From NCBI RefSeq assembly GCF_036227125.1, contig NZ_CP109435.1, positions 372,001 to 436,000 of the forward strand: a stretch of DNA of 64,000 nucleotides, given 5' to 3'. The notes under the pieces were generated by a model. It made no database searches. It saw only the letters and a program-made list of their open reading frames with translations, and was not told the DNA's origin. This document shows, piece by piece, positions 54,089 to 62,513 of this stretch (positions are counted from its first letter, which is position 1; each line of letters starts with the position of its first letter). The position numbers were made by a program, and so were the translations under genes. The DNA is from Streptomyces sp. NBC_01485 (lineage in GTDB: Bacteria; Actinomycetota; Actinomycetes; Streptomycetales; Streptomycetaceae).

Positions 54089-57001
54089 ATGGCGTATGAG
54101 CCGCGGCAGCCGATGGCCGAACCTCGTCCGTTGCTCGAGCGACACCGGGAACTCAAGGCGCTCGACTCGACTTTGTCGAAGCTGCGCCGTGCCGTCGAAC
54201 GCGTACCGCAGGCGCGGTCCGGCGGACTGCTCGCGTTCACCGGTCCGGCCGGACTGGGCAAGACGGCGCTCGTCGCGGAGGCACGGGCACGAGCGGTGGC
54301 ACAGGGGTTCACGGTGTTCTCGGGCCGGGGCGGCGAGACGGAACAGGACCTGGCGTTCCGCGTGGTGCGCCAACTCGCCCAGCCCGCCCTGGCGGCGATG
54401 GACGAGACGGAACGCCGTACCTTCCTGGGGAGTTGGTACGACATCGTCGCCGTCGCGCTCGGTCTCGAGGCGACGGACACCGCCCATGCGCCGGACCCGA
54501 CCGGCGTGCGAGACGGTCTCGACTGGGTCATGACCCGTCTCACGATGATGAAGGCTCCCGTCGTCCTGCTCCTGGACGACCTGCACTGGGCCGATGCCGA
54601 ATCCCTCAGCTGGCTGGCCTCGTTCGCGCCTCGGGTCGCGGACCTGCCACTCCTGATCATCGTCGCCTACCGGCCCGACGAACTGCCGCCCGAGGCGGCC
54701 GCCTTCCGCACTCTCGTCGCGCATCACGGGAACCGCCCGTACGTTCTGGAACCGCTCACCCGCGCCGGCGTGGCACGCATCATCAGGGACGAAGTGGGGG
54801 ACGGGGCCGAGGACGACTTCTGCGAGAAGTGCTTCAAGGCGACCGACGGGAGCCCGCTTGACACCGTCGAACTCGCCATCGAACTCGGCAGACGCAAACT
54901 GAAGGGCACCCGGGACGACCTGCCCGCGATGCGGGACATCGCCTCGGCGGTCAGCGGCCCAGGCCTGATCAAGCGTCTCCAGGCGCTCGGCACGACCACC
55001 GTCCGCTTCGCGCAGGCCGCGGCCGTCCTGGGCGCGCCCTTCTCACCGGAACTCGCCGCCACGATCGCGGTGATCGGCAGCGAGGACACCACCGAGGCGA
55101 TCGAGAAACTGCGTGTCGCCCGGATCGTGGCCGACGGCCACGGACCCGGTGGAAGCCTCGACTTCGTGCACTCGCTGATCGCGACCACGATCTACCGGAA
55201 CATCCAGCCCGCCTCCTTTCGGGTCGGCATGCACAACGCGGCCGCGGAGGCCGTCCGTGCGGCGGGGTTCAGTGCCGCCAAGACCTCGCGCCATCTGCTG
55301 GAGCTCCCGTGCGAGGGCAGGCCCGAGGTGGTCGAGTGTCTCCGGGAGGCCGCCCGTGAGTTCCTTCGCGCCGGGGCCCCGGAGGCCGCCCGGCGTGTGC
55401 TGGCCCGAGCGCTGCAGGAGCCCCCGCTCCCGGAGGACCGTGCCGTACTCCTCCACGAACTCGCCGGCTCGACCTTTCTGATCGAGCCCACGGCCACCGT
55501 CACCCTCCTCAAGGAGGCGCGGGCCGAAGTCGGGGTGGATCCCGCTCTGCGCGCCTCCATCGTCTACCGGCTGACCCAGGCACTGGCCCACACGGACCAG
55601 TTGGCCGAGGCCGCGGCCGTCGCCGACGACGAGTCACGCCAGACCACGAATGCCCGCATCCGACTGCGCATGCAGGCCGATCACTTCGTCTGGAGTTCGT
55701 TCCGCACGGACGAGCCCGATGCGCCCGCCCGCTCGCGTCGGCTGATGAAGCTGGCTGAGCGACTGACCGGACGGGGCCTGGAGGAGCGGTACATCCTGGG
55801 GCTGCGGGCATGGGACGGGGTGTTGCGCGGCGAGCCGCGGCAGGCCGTCCTGGCGACCGCCGAGGAAGCTCTGCGTGGCGGACTGAGCTGGACCGACGAG
55901 AACCGGGGCTTCGAGGTCCCCGTCTCGGTCGCCCTCGTGTTCATGTACTGCGACCAGCCACGACGGGCCGAAGACCTGTTCACCAAGGGCATCACCGAGT
56001 GCGAGGGCAAGGGGTGGCGTGGCTCCCACCTCGCCCTGGGCCAGACCCTCTACGGCTACATCTGCTACCGACGCGGCTTTCTCATCGACGCGGAGGAACT
56101 GGCTCGGGAGGGGCTGCGCACCGCCGAGAAGGTGGAAGGGGCCGTGCCCGCCCAGTGGTTCGCCATCGGCATCCTCATCCAGACCCTGCTGGCCCGAGGC
56201 CGCACCGCCGACGCACGCCGGATCGCGGACACGTACCGCTACGGCGAGGTGGTCCCGAACGCCGTCATCTACCCCGATCCGCGCTCCGTGTACGCCGAGC
56301 TGCTCATCGCGGAGGGACGGCACGCCGAGGCGGAAAGCCTGTTGTCCGACGTCGGGGAGTGGCTGGACGGACGAGGCTGGCGCAACCCCGCCTGGTGTCG
56401 CTGGCAACTGAACCTGGTGCAGGCCGTCGCCTCGACCGACCCCGACCGTGCGCTCTCGCTCGCCCGGGACGCCGTCAAGCGGGCCCGGGACTTCGGCGCG
56501 GCTTCCGTGATCGGCCAGGCGCTCCGTGCCGAGGCGGAGGTGACCGCCGGGCCGGCGGCGCTGGACGTGCATGCGGAGGCCGTCGAACATCTGGAAGGGT
56601 CGCCCGCTTCGTACGAGCTGGCCCGTGCGCTGGTCGGCCACGGTGCCGCGCTGTCGCGCAACGGCCGGTTGCAGGAGGCCGCGAACCGGCTTTACCAGGG
56701 CCTGGAGAGCGCCGTCCACTGCGGTGCCGAGACGCTGGCCGCCCGCGCCAGGGAGGAGCTCTCGGCAGCCGGGCTGCGACCGCTGCCGCTGCGCTACGCG
56801 CAGACGGACACGCTCACCGTCCAGGAACGCAGGACCGCCGAACTGACGGTCCAGGGGCAGCCGGTGGCCGTGGTCGCGAAGGAACTGCGCCTCACCGAAC
56901 AGGGCGTGCGGCAACTGCTCTCGTCCGTCTACCGCAAGATCGGCACCGATGCCACCGATCTCCAAGCAGCCCTGGACACCTTCCCCCGCGTCCGGCACTG
57001 A
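54089..57001 (+). CDS. LuxR-family large ATPase regulator (LAL)
   Basis: 970 residues. Walker A GPAGLGKTAL at 52-61, Walker B VVLLLDDLHWADAESL near 150, an AAA-like/TPR middle and a C-terminal LuxR-type helix-turn-helix from about 905 (LTVQERRTAELTVQGQPVAV, RLTEQGVRQLLSSVYRKIG). LAL proteins are pathway activators in Streptomyces secondary metabolism. It lies 185 bases downstream of the terpene synthase, on the same strand, with an AT-rich gap, so it probably controls that cluster. Start at 54089 chosen over 54023 because the extra residues are unlike the family; 54113 remains possible. Confidence 0.88.
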   Translation: MAYEPRQPMAEPRPLLERHRELKALDSTLSKLRRAVERVPQARSGGLLAFTGPAGLGKTALVAEARARAVAQGFTVFSGRGGETEQDLAFRVVRQLAQPALAAMDETERRTFLGSWYDIVAVALGLEATDTAHAPDPTGVRDGLDWVMTRLTMMKAPVVLLLDDLHWADAESLSWLASFAPRVADLPLLIIVAYRPDELPPEAAAFRTLVAHHGNRPYVLEPLTRAGVARIIRDEVGDGAEDDFCEKCFKATDGSPLDTVELAIELGRRKLKGTRDDLPAMRDIASAVSGPGLIKRLQALGTTTVRFAQAAAVLGAPFSPELAATIAVIGSEDTTEAIEKLRVARIVADGHGPGGSLDFVHSLIATTIYRNIQPASFRVGMHNAAAEAVRAAGFSAAKTSRHLLELPCEGRPEVVECLREAAREFLRAGAPEAARRVLARALQEPPLPEDRAVLLHELAGSTFLIEPTATVTLLKEARAEVGVDPALRASIVYRLTQALAHTDQLAEAAAVADDESRQTTNARIRLRMQADHFVWSSFRTDEPDAPARSRRLMKLAERLTGRGLEERYILGLRAWDGVLRGEPRQAVLATAEEALRGGLSWTDENRGFEVPVSVALVFMYCDQPRRAEDLFTKGITECEGKGWRGSHLALGQTLYGYICYRRGFLIDAEELAREGLRTAEKVEGAVPAQWFAIGILIQTLLARGRTADARRIADTYRYGEVVPNAVIYPDPRSVYAELLIAEGRHAEAESLLSDVGEWLDGRGWRNPAWCRWQLNLVQAVASTDPDRALSLARDAVKRARDFGAASVIGQALRAEAEVTAGPAALDVHAEAVEHLEGSPASYELARALVGHGAALSRNGRLQEAANRLYQGLESAVHCGAETLAARAREELSAAGLRPLPLRYAQTDTLTVQERRTAELTVQGQPVAVVAKELRLTEQGVRQLLSSVYRKIGTDATDLQAALDTFPRVRH

Positions 57002-57007
57002 CCGCCG

Positions 57008-58561
57008 TCACAGGGGCCGCTGCCGCCCCTCCCAGTACGGCTCCCGCAGCCGCCGCTTGTACAGCTTCCCGTTGGGATCGCGGGGCATCTCGGCGATGAA
57101 GTCCACGGTCTTGGGCCGCTTGTACCCGGCGAGCCGCTCGGCGCAGTGGCCGAGGAGCGTGGCGGCGAGGTCGGGGCCGGGCTCGTGCCCCGGGGCCGGT
57201 TCGACGACCGCCTTGACCTCCTCGCCCCAGTCGTCGTGCGGGATGCCGAAGGCGGCGGCGTCGGCGACGGCGGGGTGGGCGAGCAGCGCGGACTCGATCT
57301 CGGCGGGGTAGATGTTGACGCCGCCCGAGATGATCAGGTCGATCTTGCGGTCCCGGAGGAAGAGGTAGCCGTCCCCGTCGAGGACACCGAGGTCGCCGAC
57401 GGTGAAGAAGTCACCGATGCGGTTCTTCCGCGTCTTGTCCTCGTCCTTGTGATAGGCGAAGCCGCCGGTCGTCATCTTCATGTAGACCGTGCCCAGTTCA
57501 CCGGGCGGGAGGGGGTCGCCGTCGTCGTCGAAGACCGCCAACTCGCTGATGGGCCAGGCCTTTCCGACCGTGCCGGGCTTCTTGAGCCAGTCCTCGGCGG
57601 TCGCGAAGGCGCCGCCGCCCTCGCTGGCCGCGTAGTACTCCTCCACGCACGTGCCCCACCAGTCGATCATCGCCCGCTTCACATGGTCCGGGCAGGGCGC
57701 GGCGCCGTGGATGGCGTGCCGCATGGACGTGACGTCGTACGACTGCCTGGTGGCCTCCGGGAGGGCCAGCAGGCGGTGGAACTGGGTCGGGACCATGTGG
57801 GTGTGGGTGCAGCGGTGGGCGTCGATGAGGCGGAGCATCTCCTCGGGCGTCCACTTGTCCATCAGGACCAGCGGGTGGCCGATGTGCAGGGACGCGCTCG
57901 CGAACTGGAGGACGGCCGTGTGGTAGAGCGGCGAGCAGACCAGGTGGACGTTGTCGTCGAACGGCCGGACGCCGAAGATGCCGAGGAAGCCGCCGAGGTA
58001 CGCCTCTTCGGGCGGTTTGCCGGGCAGTGGGCGGCGGATGCCTCGGGGCCGGCCGGTGGTGCCCGAGGTGTAGTTCATGACCCAGCCGAGGGTGCGGTCG
58101 GCGGGCGCCGACTCCGGCTGCCCGTCGAGGAGTTCGGCGTACGGACGGAAGCCGTCGGCCTCGCCGACGGCGTACCGGTGGGTGGCGGGGAGGCCGGCCT
58201 CGTCGGCGGCGCGGGACGCCTGGTCGCCGTAACGCCCGTGTGCGAGCAGGACCTTGGCGCCGGAGTCGGAGACGATCCAGGCGATCTCGGGGCCGACGAG
58301 GTGGTGGTTGACGGGGACGAGGTAGAAGCCGGCCTGGGTGGCGGCGAGATGGGCGGTGAAGAACTCCGCCGAGTTGGGCAGTACGACGGCGAAGGCGTCG
58401 CCGCGTTCGAGACCGGCGGCGCGCAGTCCGTGCACGAGCCGGTTGGCGGCGGCGTGCAGGCGTCCGGCGGTCCACTCCTCGCCGTCCGGTGCGATCAGGA
58501 CCGTGCGGTCGGGGTCGGCGGTCGCCTGGGCCCAGAAGCCCGTGGGGGGTGTGCCGGTCAC
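57008..58561 (-). CDS. Acyl-CoA synthetase (AMP-forming)
   Basis: 517 residues, the third acyl-CoA ligase in the window. NYTSGTTGRPRGIRRP loop, AASEGGGAFATAEDW, VGDLGVLDGDGYLFLRDRK, ISGGVNIYPAEIES and catalytic Lys in DPNGKLYKRRL. The GTG at 58561 overlaps the nitronate monooxygenase stop by four bases (GTGA), so they are coupled. The convergent LAL gene is six bases away. Confidence 0.88.
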   Translation of the reverse strand: MTGTPPTGFWAQATADPDRTVLIAPDGEEWTAGRLHAAANRLVHGLRAAGLERGDAFAVVLPNSAEFFTAHLAATQAGFYLVPVNHHLVGPEIAWIVSDSGAKVLLAHGRYGDQASRAADEAGLPATHRYAVGEADGFRPYAELLDGQPESAPADRTLGWVMNYTSGTTGRPRGIRRPLPGKPPEEAYLGGFLGIFGVRPFDDNVHLVCSPLYHTAVLQFASASLHIGHPLVLMDKWTPEEMLRLIDAHRCTHTHMVPTQFHRLLALPEATRQSYDVTSMRHAIHGAAPCPDHVKRAMIDWWGTCVEEYYAASEGGGAFATAEDWLKKPGTVGKAWPISELAVFDDDGDPLPPGELGTVYMKMTTGGFAYHKDEDKTRKNRIGDFFTVGDLGVLDGDGYLFLRDRKIDLIISGGVNIYPAEIESALLAHPAVADAAAFGIPHDDWGEEVKAVVEPAPGHEPGPDLAATLLGHCAERLAGYKRPKTVDFIAEMPRDPNGKLYKRRLREPYWEGRQRPL

Positions 58562-59667
58562 TGGCCGCTCCTTCCGGCGATGCGGTTGACGTGGTCCACG
58601 GCCCGCTCGAAGCCGCGGGTGAGGTCGTCGAAGACGGCCTGGACGCTGCGGACTTCGTTCATCCGGCCGACGATCTGGCCGACGGGCGTGCCGAGCAGCG
58701 GGTCGACCCCGTGCTTCTGGATGCGCGAGACGGCCTCGGCGACGAGCAGTCCCTGCAGGGGCATGGGGAGGGTGCCGGGTCCGTCGGGGGCGTCCCAGGC
58801 GTCGGTCCATTCGGTACGGAGCTGGCGGGCGGGTTTCCCGGTCAGCGCGCGGGAGCGGACCGTGTCGCCGGAGCCGGCCGCGAGGAGCTTGCGGGTGAGG
58901 GCGGGCGAGTGCAGGTCGGCCTCCGCGGTGGTCAGCCAGACCGACCCGAGCCACACGCCCTGGGCGCCCAGGGCGAGGGCGGCGGCGACCTGCCGTCCGC
59001 TGCCGATGCCGCCGGCGGCGAGGACCGGCAGCGGGTCGACGGCCTCGACGACCTCCGGGGTGAGCACCATGGAGGCGATCTCGCCGGTGTGCCCGCCCGC
59101 CTCGTAGCCCTGGGCGACGACGATGTCGATGCCGCCGTCCCTGTGCTTGCGGGCGTGCCGGGCGCTGCCCGCGAGCGCGGCGACGAGGACGTGTCGCTCG
59201 TGGGCGCGGGCGACGACGTCGGCGGGCGGGGAGCCGAGGGCGTTGGCCAGCAGCCGGATCGGGTAGTCGAAGGCGACGTCGAGCTGACTGCGGGCGACCT
59301 GCTCCATCCAGCCGGTGATCCGCCACCCGGACGCCTCGCCCTCGGCCAGCTCCGGCACCCCGTACTTGGCGAGGGTGTCCCGCACGAACTGCCGGTGCCC
59401 CTCGGGGATCATCGCCTCGACATCGGCCTCACTGACGCCCTCGACCTTCTTCGCGGGCATGACGACATCGAGGCCGTACGGCTTGCCGTCGACATGCGCC
59501 TCGATCCAGTCGAGGTCGCGTTTGAGGTCGTCGGGGGCGGTGTAGCGGACCGCGCCGAGCACGCCGAAGCCGCCCGCGCGGCTGATGGCCGCGGCGACTG
59601 CGGGGAACGGCGTGAACCCGAAGACGGCGTGCTCGACTCCCAGTTGCTTGCTCAGCTCCGTCTGCAT
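58558..59667 (-). CDS. Nitronate monooxygenase / NPD-family flavoprotein
   Basis: 369 residues, TIM barrel with FMN: GVLGAVRYTAPDDLKRDLDW, DIVVAQGYEAGGHTGEI (His in AGGHTG), AAGGIGSGRQVAAALALGAQ and GSVWLTTAEADL. The family oxidises alkyl nitronates, but many members have other roles, including enoyl-like reductases. It leads a two-gene operon with the acyl-CoA ligase, with a TCTGAT-N5-GTCAGA operator 43 bases upstream of its start. Confidence 0.87.
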   Translation of the reverse strand: MQTELSKQLGVEHAVFGFTPFPAVAAAISRAGGFGVLGAVRYTAPDDLKRDLDWIEAHVDGKPYGLDVVMPAKKVEGVSEADVEAMIPEGHRQFVRDTLAKYGVPELAEGEASGWRITGWMEQVARSQLDVAFDYPIRLLANALGSPPADVVARAHERHVLVAALAGSARHARKHRDGGIDIVVAQGYEAGGHTGEIASMVLTPEVVEAVDPLPVLAAGGIGSGRQVAAALALGAQGVWLGSVWLTTAEADLHSPALTRKLLAAGSGDTVRSRALTGKPARQLRTEWTDAWDAPDGPGTLPMPLQGLLVAEAVSRIQKHGVDPLLGTPVGQIVGRMNEVRSVQAVFDDLTRGFERAVDHVNRIAGRSGQ

Positions 59668-59709
59668 GGGCGCAGGATGCCCCAGCCGACCGGCCGACGG
59701 AAGGCTTTT

Positions 59710-59726
59710 TCTGATACACCGTCAGA
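59710..59726. promoter_or_regulatory. Operator TCTGAT-N5-GTCAGA (copy 2)
   Basis: The same motif as at 46333-46349, differing in one arm base (T for C). It lies in the promoter region of the nitronate monooxygenase. Two sites 13 kb apart argue for a shared regulator. Confidence 0.65.
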
Positions 59727-59764
59727 TTCTTGCGCCGGGGCCGCTGTTCAACCGCCGCGGGGTC

Positions 59765-61369
59765 TCAGTCGGCCGGTGTCTCCAGTACCGCCATCGCCGC
59801 GTTGTGGCCCGGCACTCCGCTCACCCCTCCGCCGCGCACCGCCCCGGCGCCGCACAGCACGATGTTCGCGTGCCGGGTCTCCACGCCCCAGCGGCCGGTG
59901 CCCTCCTGGGCGTACGGCCAGGTGAGGTCGCGGTGGAAGATGTTGCCGCCGGGGAGTCCGAGGTCGCGCTCCAGGTCCAGCGGGGTCCGCGCCTCGATGC
60001 AGGGGCGGCCGTCGGCGTCGGTGGCCAGGCAGTCGGCGAGGGGTTCGGCGAGGTGGGCGTCGAGCTGGGCGAGGGTGGCTTTGAGGAGTTCCTCGCGCAC
60101 GGCGTCGTTGTCCCGTTCGAAGAGCCGGGCGGGTGTGTGCAGGCCGAAGAGGGTCAGGGTCTGGTAGCCCTGTTCGACCAGGTCCGGGCCGAGGATGCCC
60201 GGGTCGGTCAGGGAGTGGCAGTAGATCTCGGAGGGCGGGGCGGCGGGGAGTTCACCGGCGGCGGCCTGGGCGTGGGCGGTGGCGAGCTGTTCGTAGCCCT
60301 CGGCGATGTGGAAGGTGCCGGCGAATGCCTCACGCGGGTCGACGGCGCTGTCGCGCAGCCTGGGCAGCCGCTTGACCAGCATGTTCACCTTGAGCTGGGC
60401 GCCCTCGGCGGGGGCGGGCGGCGCGTCGCCGGTGAGGGCCGCGAGGGCTTGCGGGGAGGCGTTCACCAGGACGTGGCGGGCGGCGGCGACACCCTCGCCG
60501 TCGGCCGTGCGGTACGTGACCTCCGCCGTACGGCCGTCCGTGGCGATGCGTACCGCCTCGTGCCCGGTGGCGAGGACGGCGCCCGCGTCCCGGGCGGCGG
60601 CTGCGAGGGCGTCGGTCAGGGCGCCCATGCCGCCGACGGGGACGTCCCAGGCGCCGGTGCCGCCGCCGATGACGTGGTAGAGGAAGCAGCGGTTCTGCTT
60701 GAGGGAGGGGTCGTGGGCGTCGGCGAAGGTGCCGATGAGGGCGTCGGTGAGGACCACGCCCCGCACCAGGTCGTCCGCGAAGCGCTCCTCGACGGCGACG
60801 CCGACGGGCTCCTCGAAGAGGATCCGCCACGCCTCCTCATCGTCGACGCGCCGGCGCAGTTCGTCCCGGGTGGGCAGCGGTTCGGTGAGCGTGGGGAACA
60901 CCCGCCGGGCGACGCGGCCGGTCATGCCGTAGAAACGCTCCCATGCCGCGTACTCGCGCTCGCCGCCCGTCAGCCGCGCGAACGCCTCCCGGGTGCGTTC
61001 CTCGCCGCCGCCCACGAGCAGTCCGGTCGACCGTCCGCCGCGCTCCACGGGGGTGTACGAGGAAATGGTGCGACCCTGGACGCGGAAGTGCAGCCCCAGG
61101 TCCCGCACGATCTTCTGCGGGAGGAGGCTGACCAGGTACGAGTAGCGTGACAGCCGGGCGTCCACGCCGGCGAACGGCCGGGTGGAGACGGCGGCGCCCC
61201 CGGTGTGGTCCAGCCGCTCCAGCACCAGCACGGACCGCCCGGCCCGGGCCAGATAGGCGGCGGCGACCAGCCCGTTGTGTCCACCGCCGACGATGACGAC
61301 GTCGTAGGCGCGGTGCCCCCCGGGGGCGCGGTGACCCTCGGCTCCTTCGTGTCCCTCGTGTGCAGGCAT
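59765..61369 (-). CDS. Phytoene-desaturase-like FAD-dependent oxidoreductase
   Basis: 534 residues, NAD(P)/FAD oxidoreductase similar to PYROXD2/CrtI-type flavoproteins. N-terminal FAD fold VVIVGGGHNGLVAAAYLARA; a C-terminal FAD segment NIVLCGAGAVRGGGVSGVPG. No carotenoid genes are near, and the locus around it is acyl-CoA metabolism, so another lipid substrate is likely. ATG at 61369 preceded by GAAGGA. It is upstream of, and on the same strand as, the nitronate monooxygenase. Confidence 0.87.
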   Translation of the reverse strand: MPAHEGHEGAEGHRAPGGHRAYDVVIVGGGHNGLVAAAYLARAGRSVLVLERLDHTGGAAVSTRPFAGVDARLSRYSYLVSLLPQKIVRDLGLHFRVQGRTISSYTPVERGGRSTGLLVGGGEERTREAFARLTGGEREYAAWERFYGMTGRVARRVFPTLTEPLPTRDELRRRVDDEEAWRILFEEPVGVAVEERFADDLVRGVVLTDALIGTFADAHDPSLKQNRCFLYHVIGGGTGAWDVPVGGMGALTDALAAAARDAGAVLATGHEAVRIATDGRTAEVTYRTADGEGVAAARHVLVNASPQALAALTGDAPPAPAEGAQLKVNMLVKRLPRLRDSAVDPREAFAGTFHIAEGYEQLATAHAQAAAGELPAAPPSEIYCHSLTDPGILGPDLVEQGYQTLTLFGLHTPARLFERDNDAVREELLKATLAQLDAHLAEPLADCLATDADGRPCIEARTPLDLERDLGLPGGNIFHRDLTWPYAQEGTGRWGVETRHANIVLCGAGAVRGGGVSGVPGHNAAMAVLETPAD

Positions 61370-61573
61370 GGATCCTTCGTAACACGACCCGATCAAGATC
61401 GGCCAGAGGCGATCACGGGCAGCCGGTCAGGGGCGCTGGAGCCGGAGCCGGACCCCGAGGAAAGTCGGCGTGCGGTGGGTCTGGATACGGGGTCTCGGCT
61501 CCCATACGACGCATACGATCAGGATGACCTCAAGTACGTTGAAACGCGAGCATGTTGGACGCGAGGGGAACCC

Positions 61574-62482
61574 TTGACCGCCGCACCGAAGCCGAAGTTG
61601 AAGCCCGATCCAGATCCCGGGTCCGGTCCCGAGCCCCGTCAGACCGCCGCGCTGTTGCTCAACCGGCGTGGTCAGTACCTCCTCCACCTGCGCGATGCGC
61701 ACAAACCGATCTGCGATCCGGGTACTTGGTCGCTGCCCGGCGGTGCCTGTGAGGGGGACGAGACGCCCGAGGAGGGCGTCGTGCGTGAGCTGCTGGAGGA
61801 GACGGGACTCGTCGTCGACGGACTGACCCGGTACACGGTCGTCGACGACAACATCCAGGTTTTTCTGGGCAGTTGGGACGGCGATCCCGCCTTGCTGCCC
61901 GTCACCGAGGGCATCATGTTCGCCTTCTTCGACGCGGCGACCACCGCTCGCCTGACGATGGCGCCATGGGCCGCGGAGGTCCTCGACCGGCACCGGGCCG
62001 ACCCCGTCGTTCCCTCGCCGCAGCCGCCCGCGCGGCAGCACGTCCTCAACGCCGTGGGCGTCCATCTCCATCTGGAACGCGACGGCAAGATCCTTCTCGG
62101 GTTGCGCCATCCCGACTCGCCCTTCGCGCCCCTCAGCCATCACTTCCTGGCCGGTCACTGCGAGCAGGAGTCCGCCGTCGCCTGTCTGATCCGCGAGGCC
62201 CGGGAGGAGGCCGGTCTGGAGATCGCGGCGGCGGACGTCGAGCTGGCGCACGTCGTCCACGTCCTGCACGCGCCCGCCACCCGGCCGCGCCTCCAGCTCG
62301 TCTTCCGCGCCCGGCACTGGCAGGGCGAGCCACAACTGCTGGAGCCGGACAAATGCCTCGGCTGGGACTGGTGGCCCGTGGACGCGCTGCCGGAGCCGAT
62401 GGTGGCGTACGCGAGGGCGGCGATCACCGGAATCCGCGAAGGACGGCTGTACACGGAACTGGGCTGGGGTCAGACGGGCTGA
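61574..62482 (+). CDS. Tandem Nudix hydrolase
   Basis: 302 residues, with two Nudix domains. The first (about 20-140) has a complete box: GGACEGDETPEEGVVRELLE, then ETGL. The second (about 150-295) has GHCEQESAVACLIREAREEA, then GL; one residue is lost between the Gly and Glu of the consensus while the REAREEAGL helix is intact. Double Nudix proteins may hydrolyse different nucleotide-diphosphate substrates. TTG start with GAGGGG six bases upstream, and a short Lys/Pro-rich N-terminus. Confidence 0.85.
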   Translation: MTAAPKPKLKPDPDPGSGPEPRQTAALLLNRRGQYLLHLRDAHKPICDPGTWSLPGGACEGDETPEEGVVRELLEETGLVVDGLTRYTVVDDNIQVFLGSWDGDPALLPVTEGIMFAFFDAATTARLTMAPWAAEVLDRHRADPVVPSPQPPARQHVLNAVGVHLHLERDGKILLGLRHPDSPFAPLSHHFLAGHCEQESAVACLIREAREEAGLEIAAADVELAHVVHVLHAPATRPRLQLVFRARHWQGEPQLLEPDKCLGWDWWPVDALPEPMVAYARAAITGIREGRLYTELGWGQTG

Positions 62483-62513
62483 CCCTGGACGTCGGTGTCA
62501 GGGCTCGGCAGGC

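Noticed and set aside
62483..62513. CCCTG...CAGGG hairpin between the Nudix and kinase-TPR genes
   Set aside because: Only five base pairs with an 11-base loop; too weak to call a terminator.
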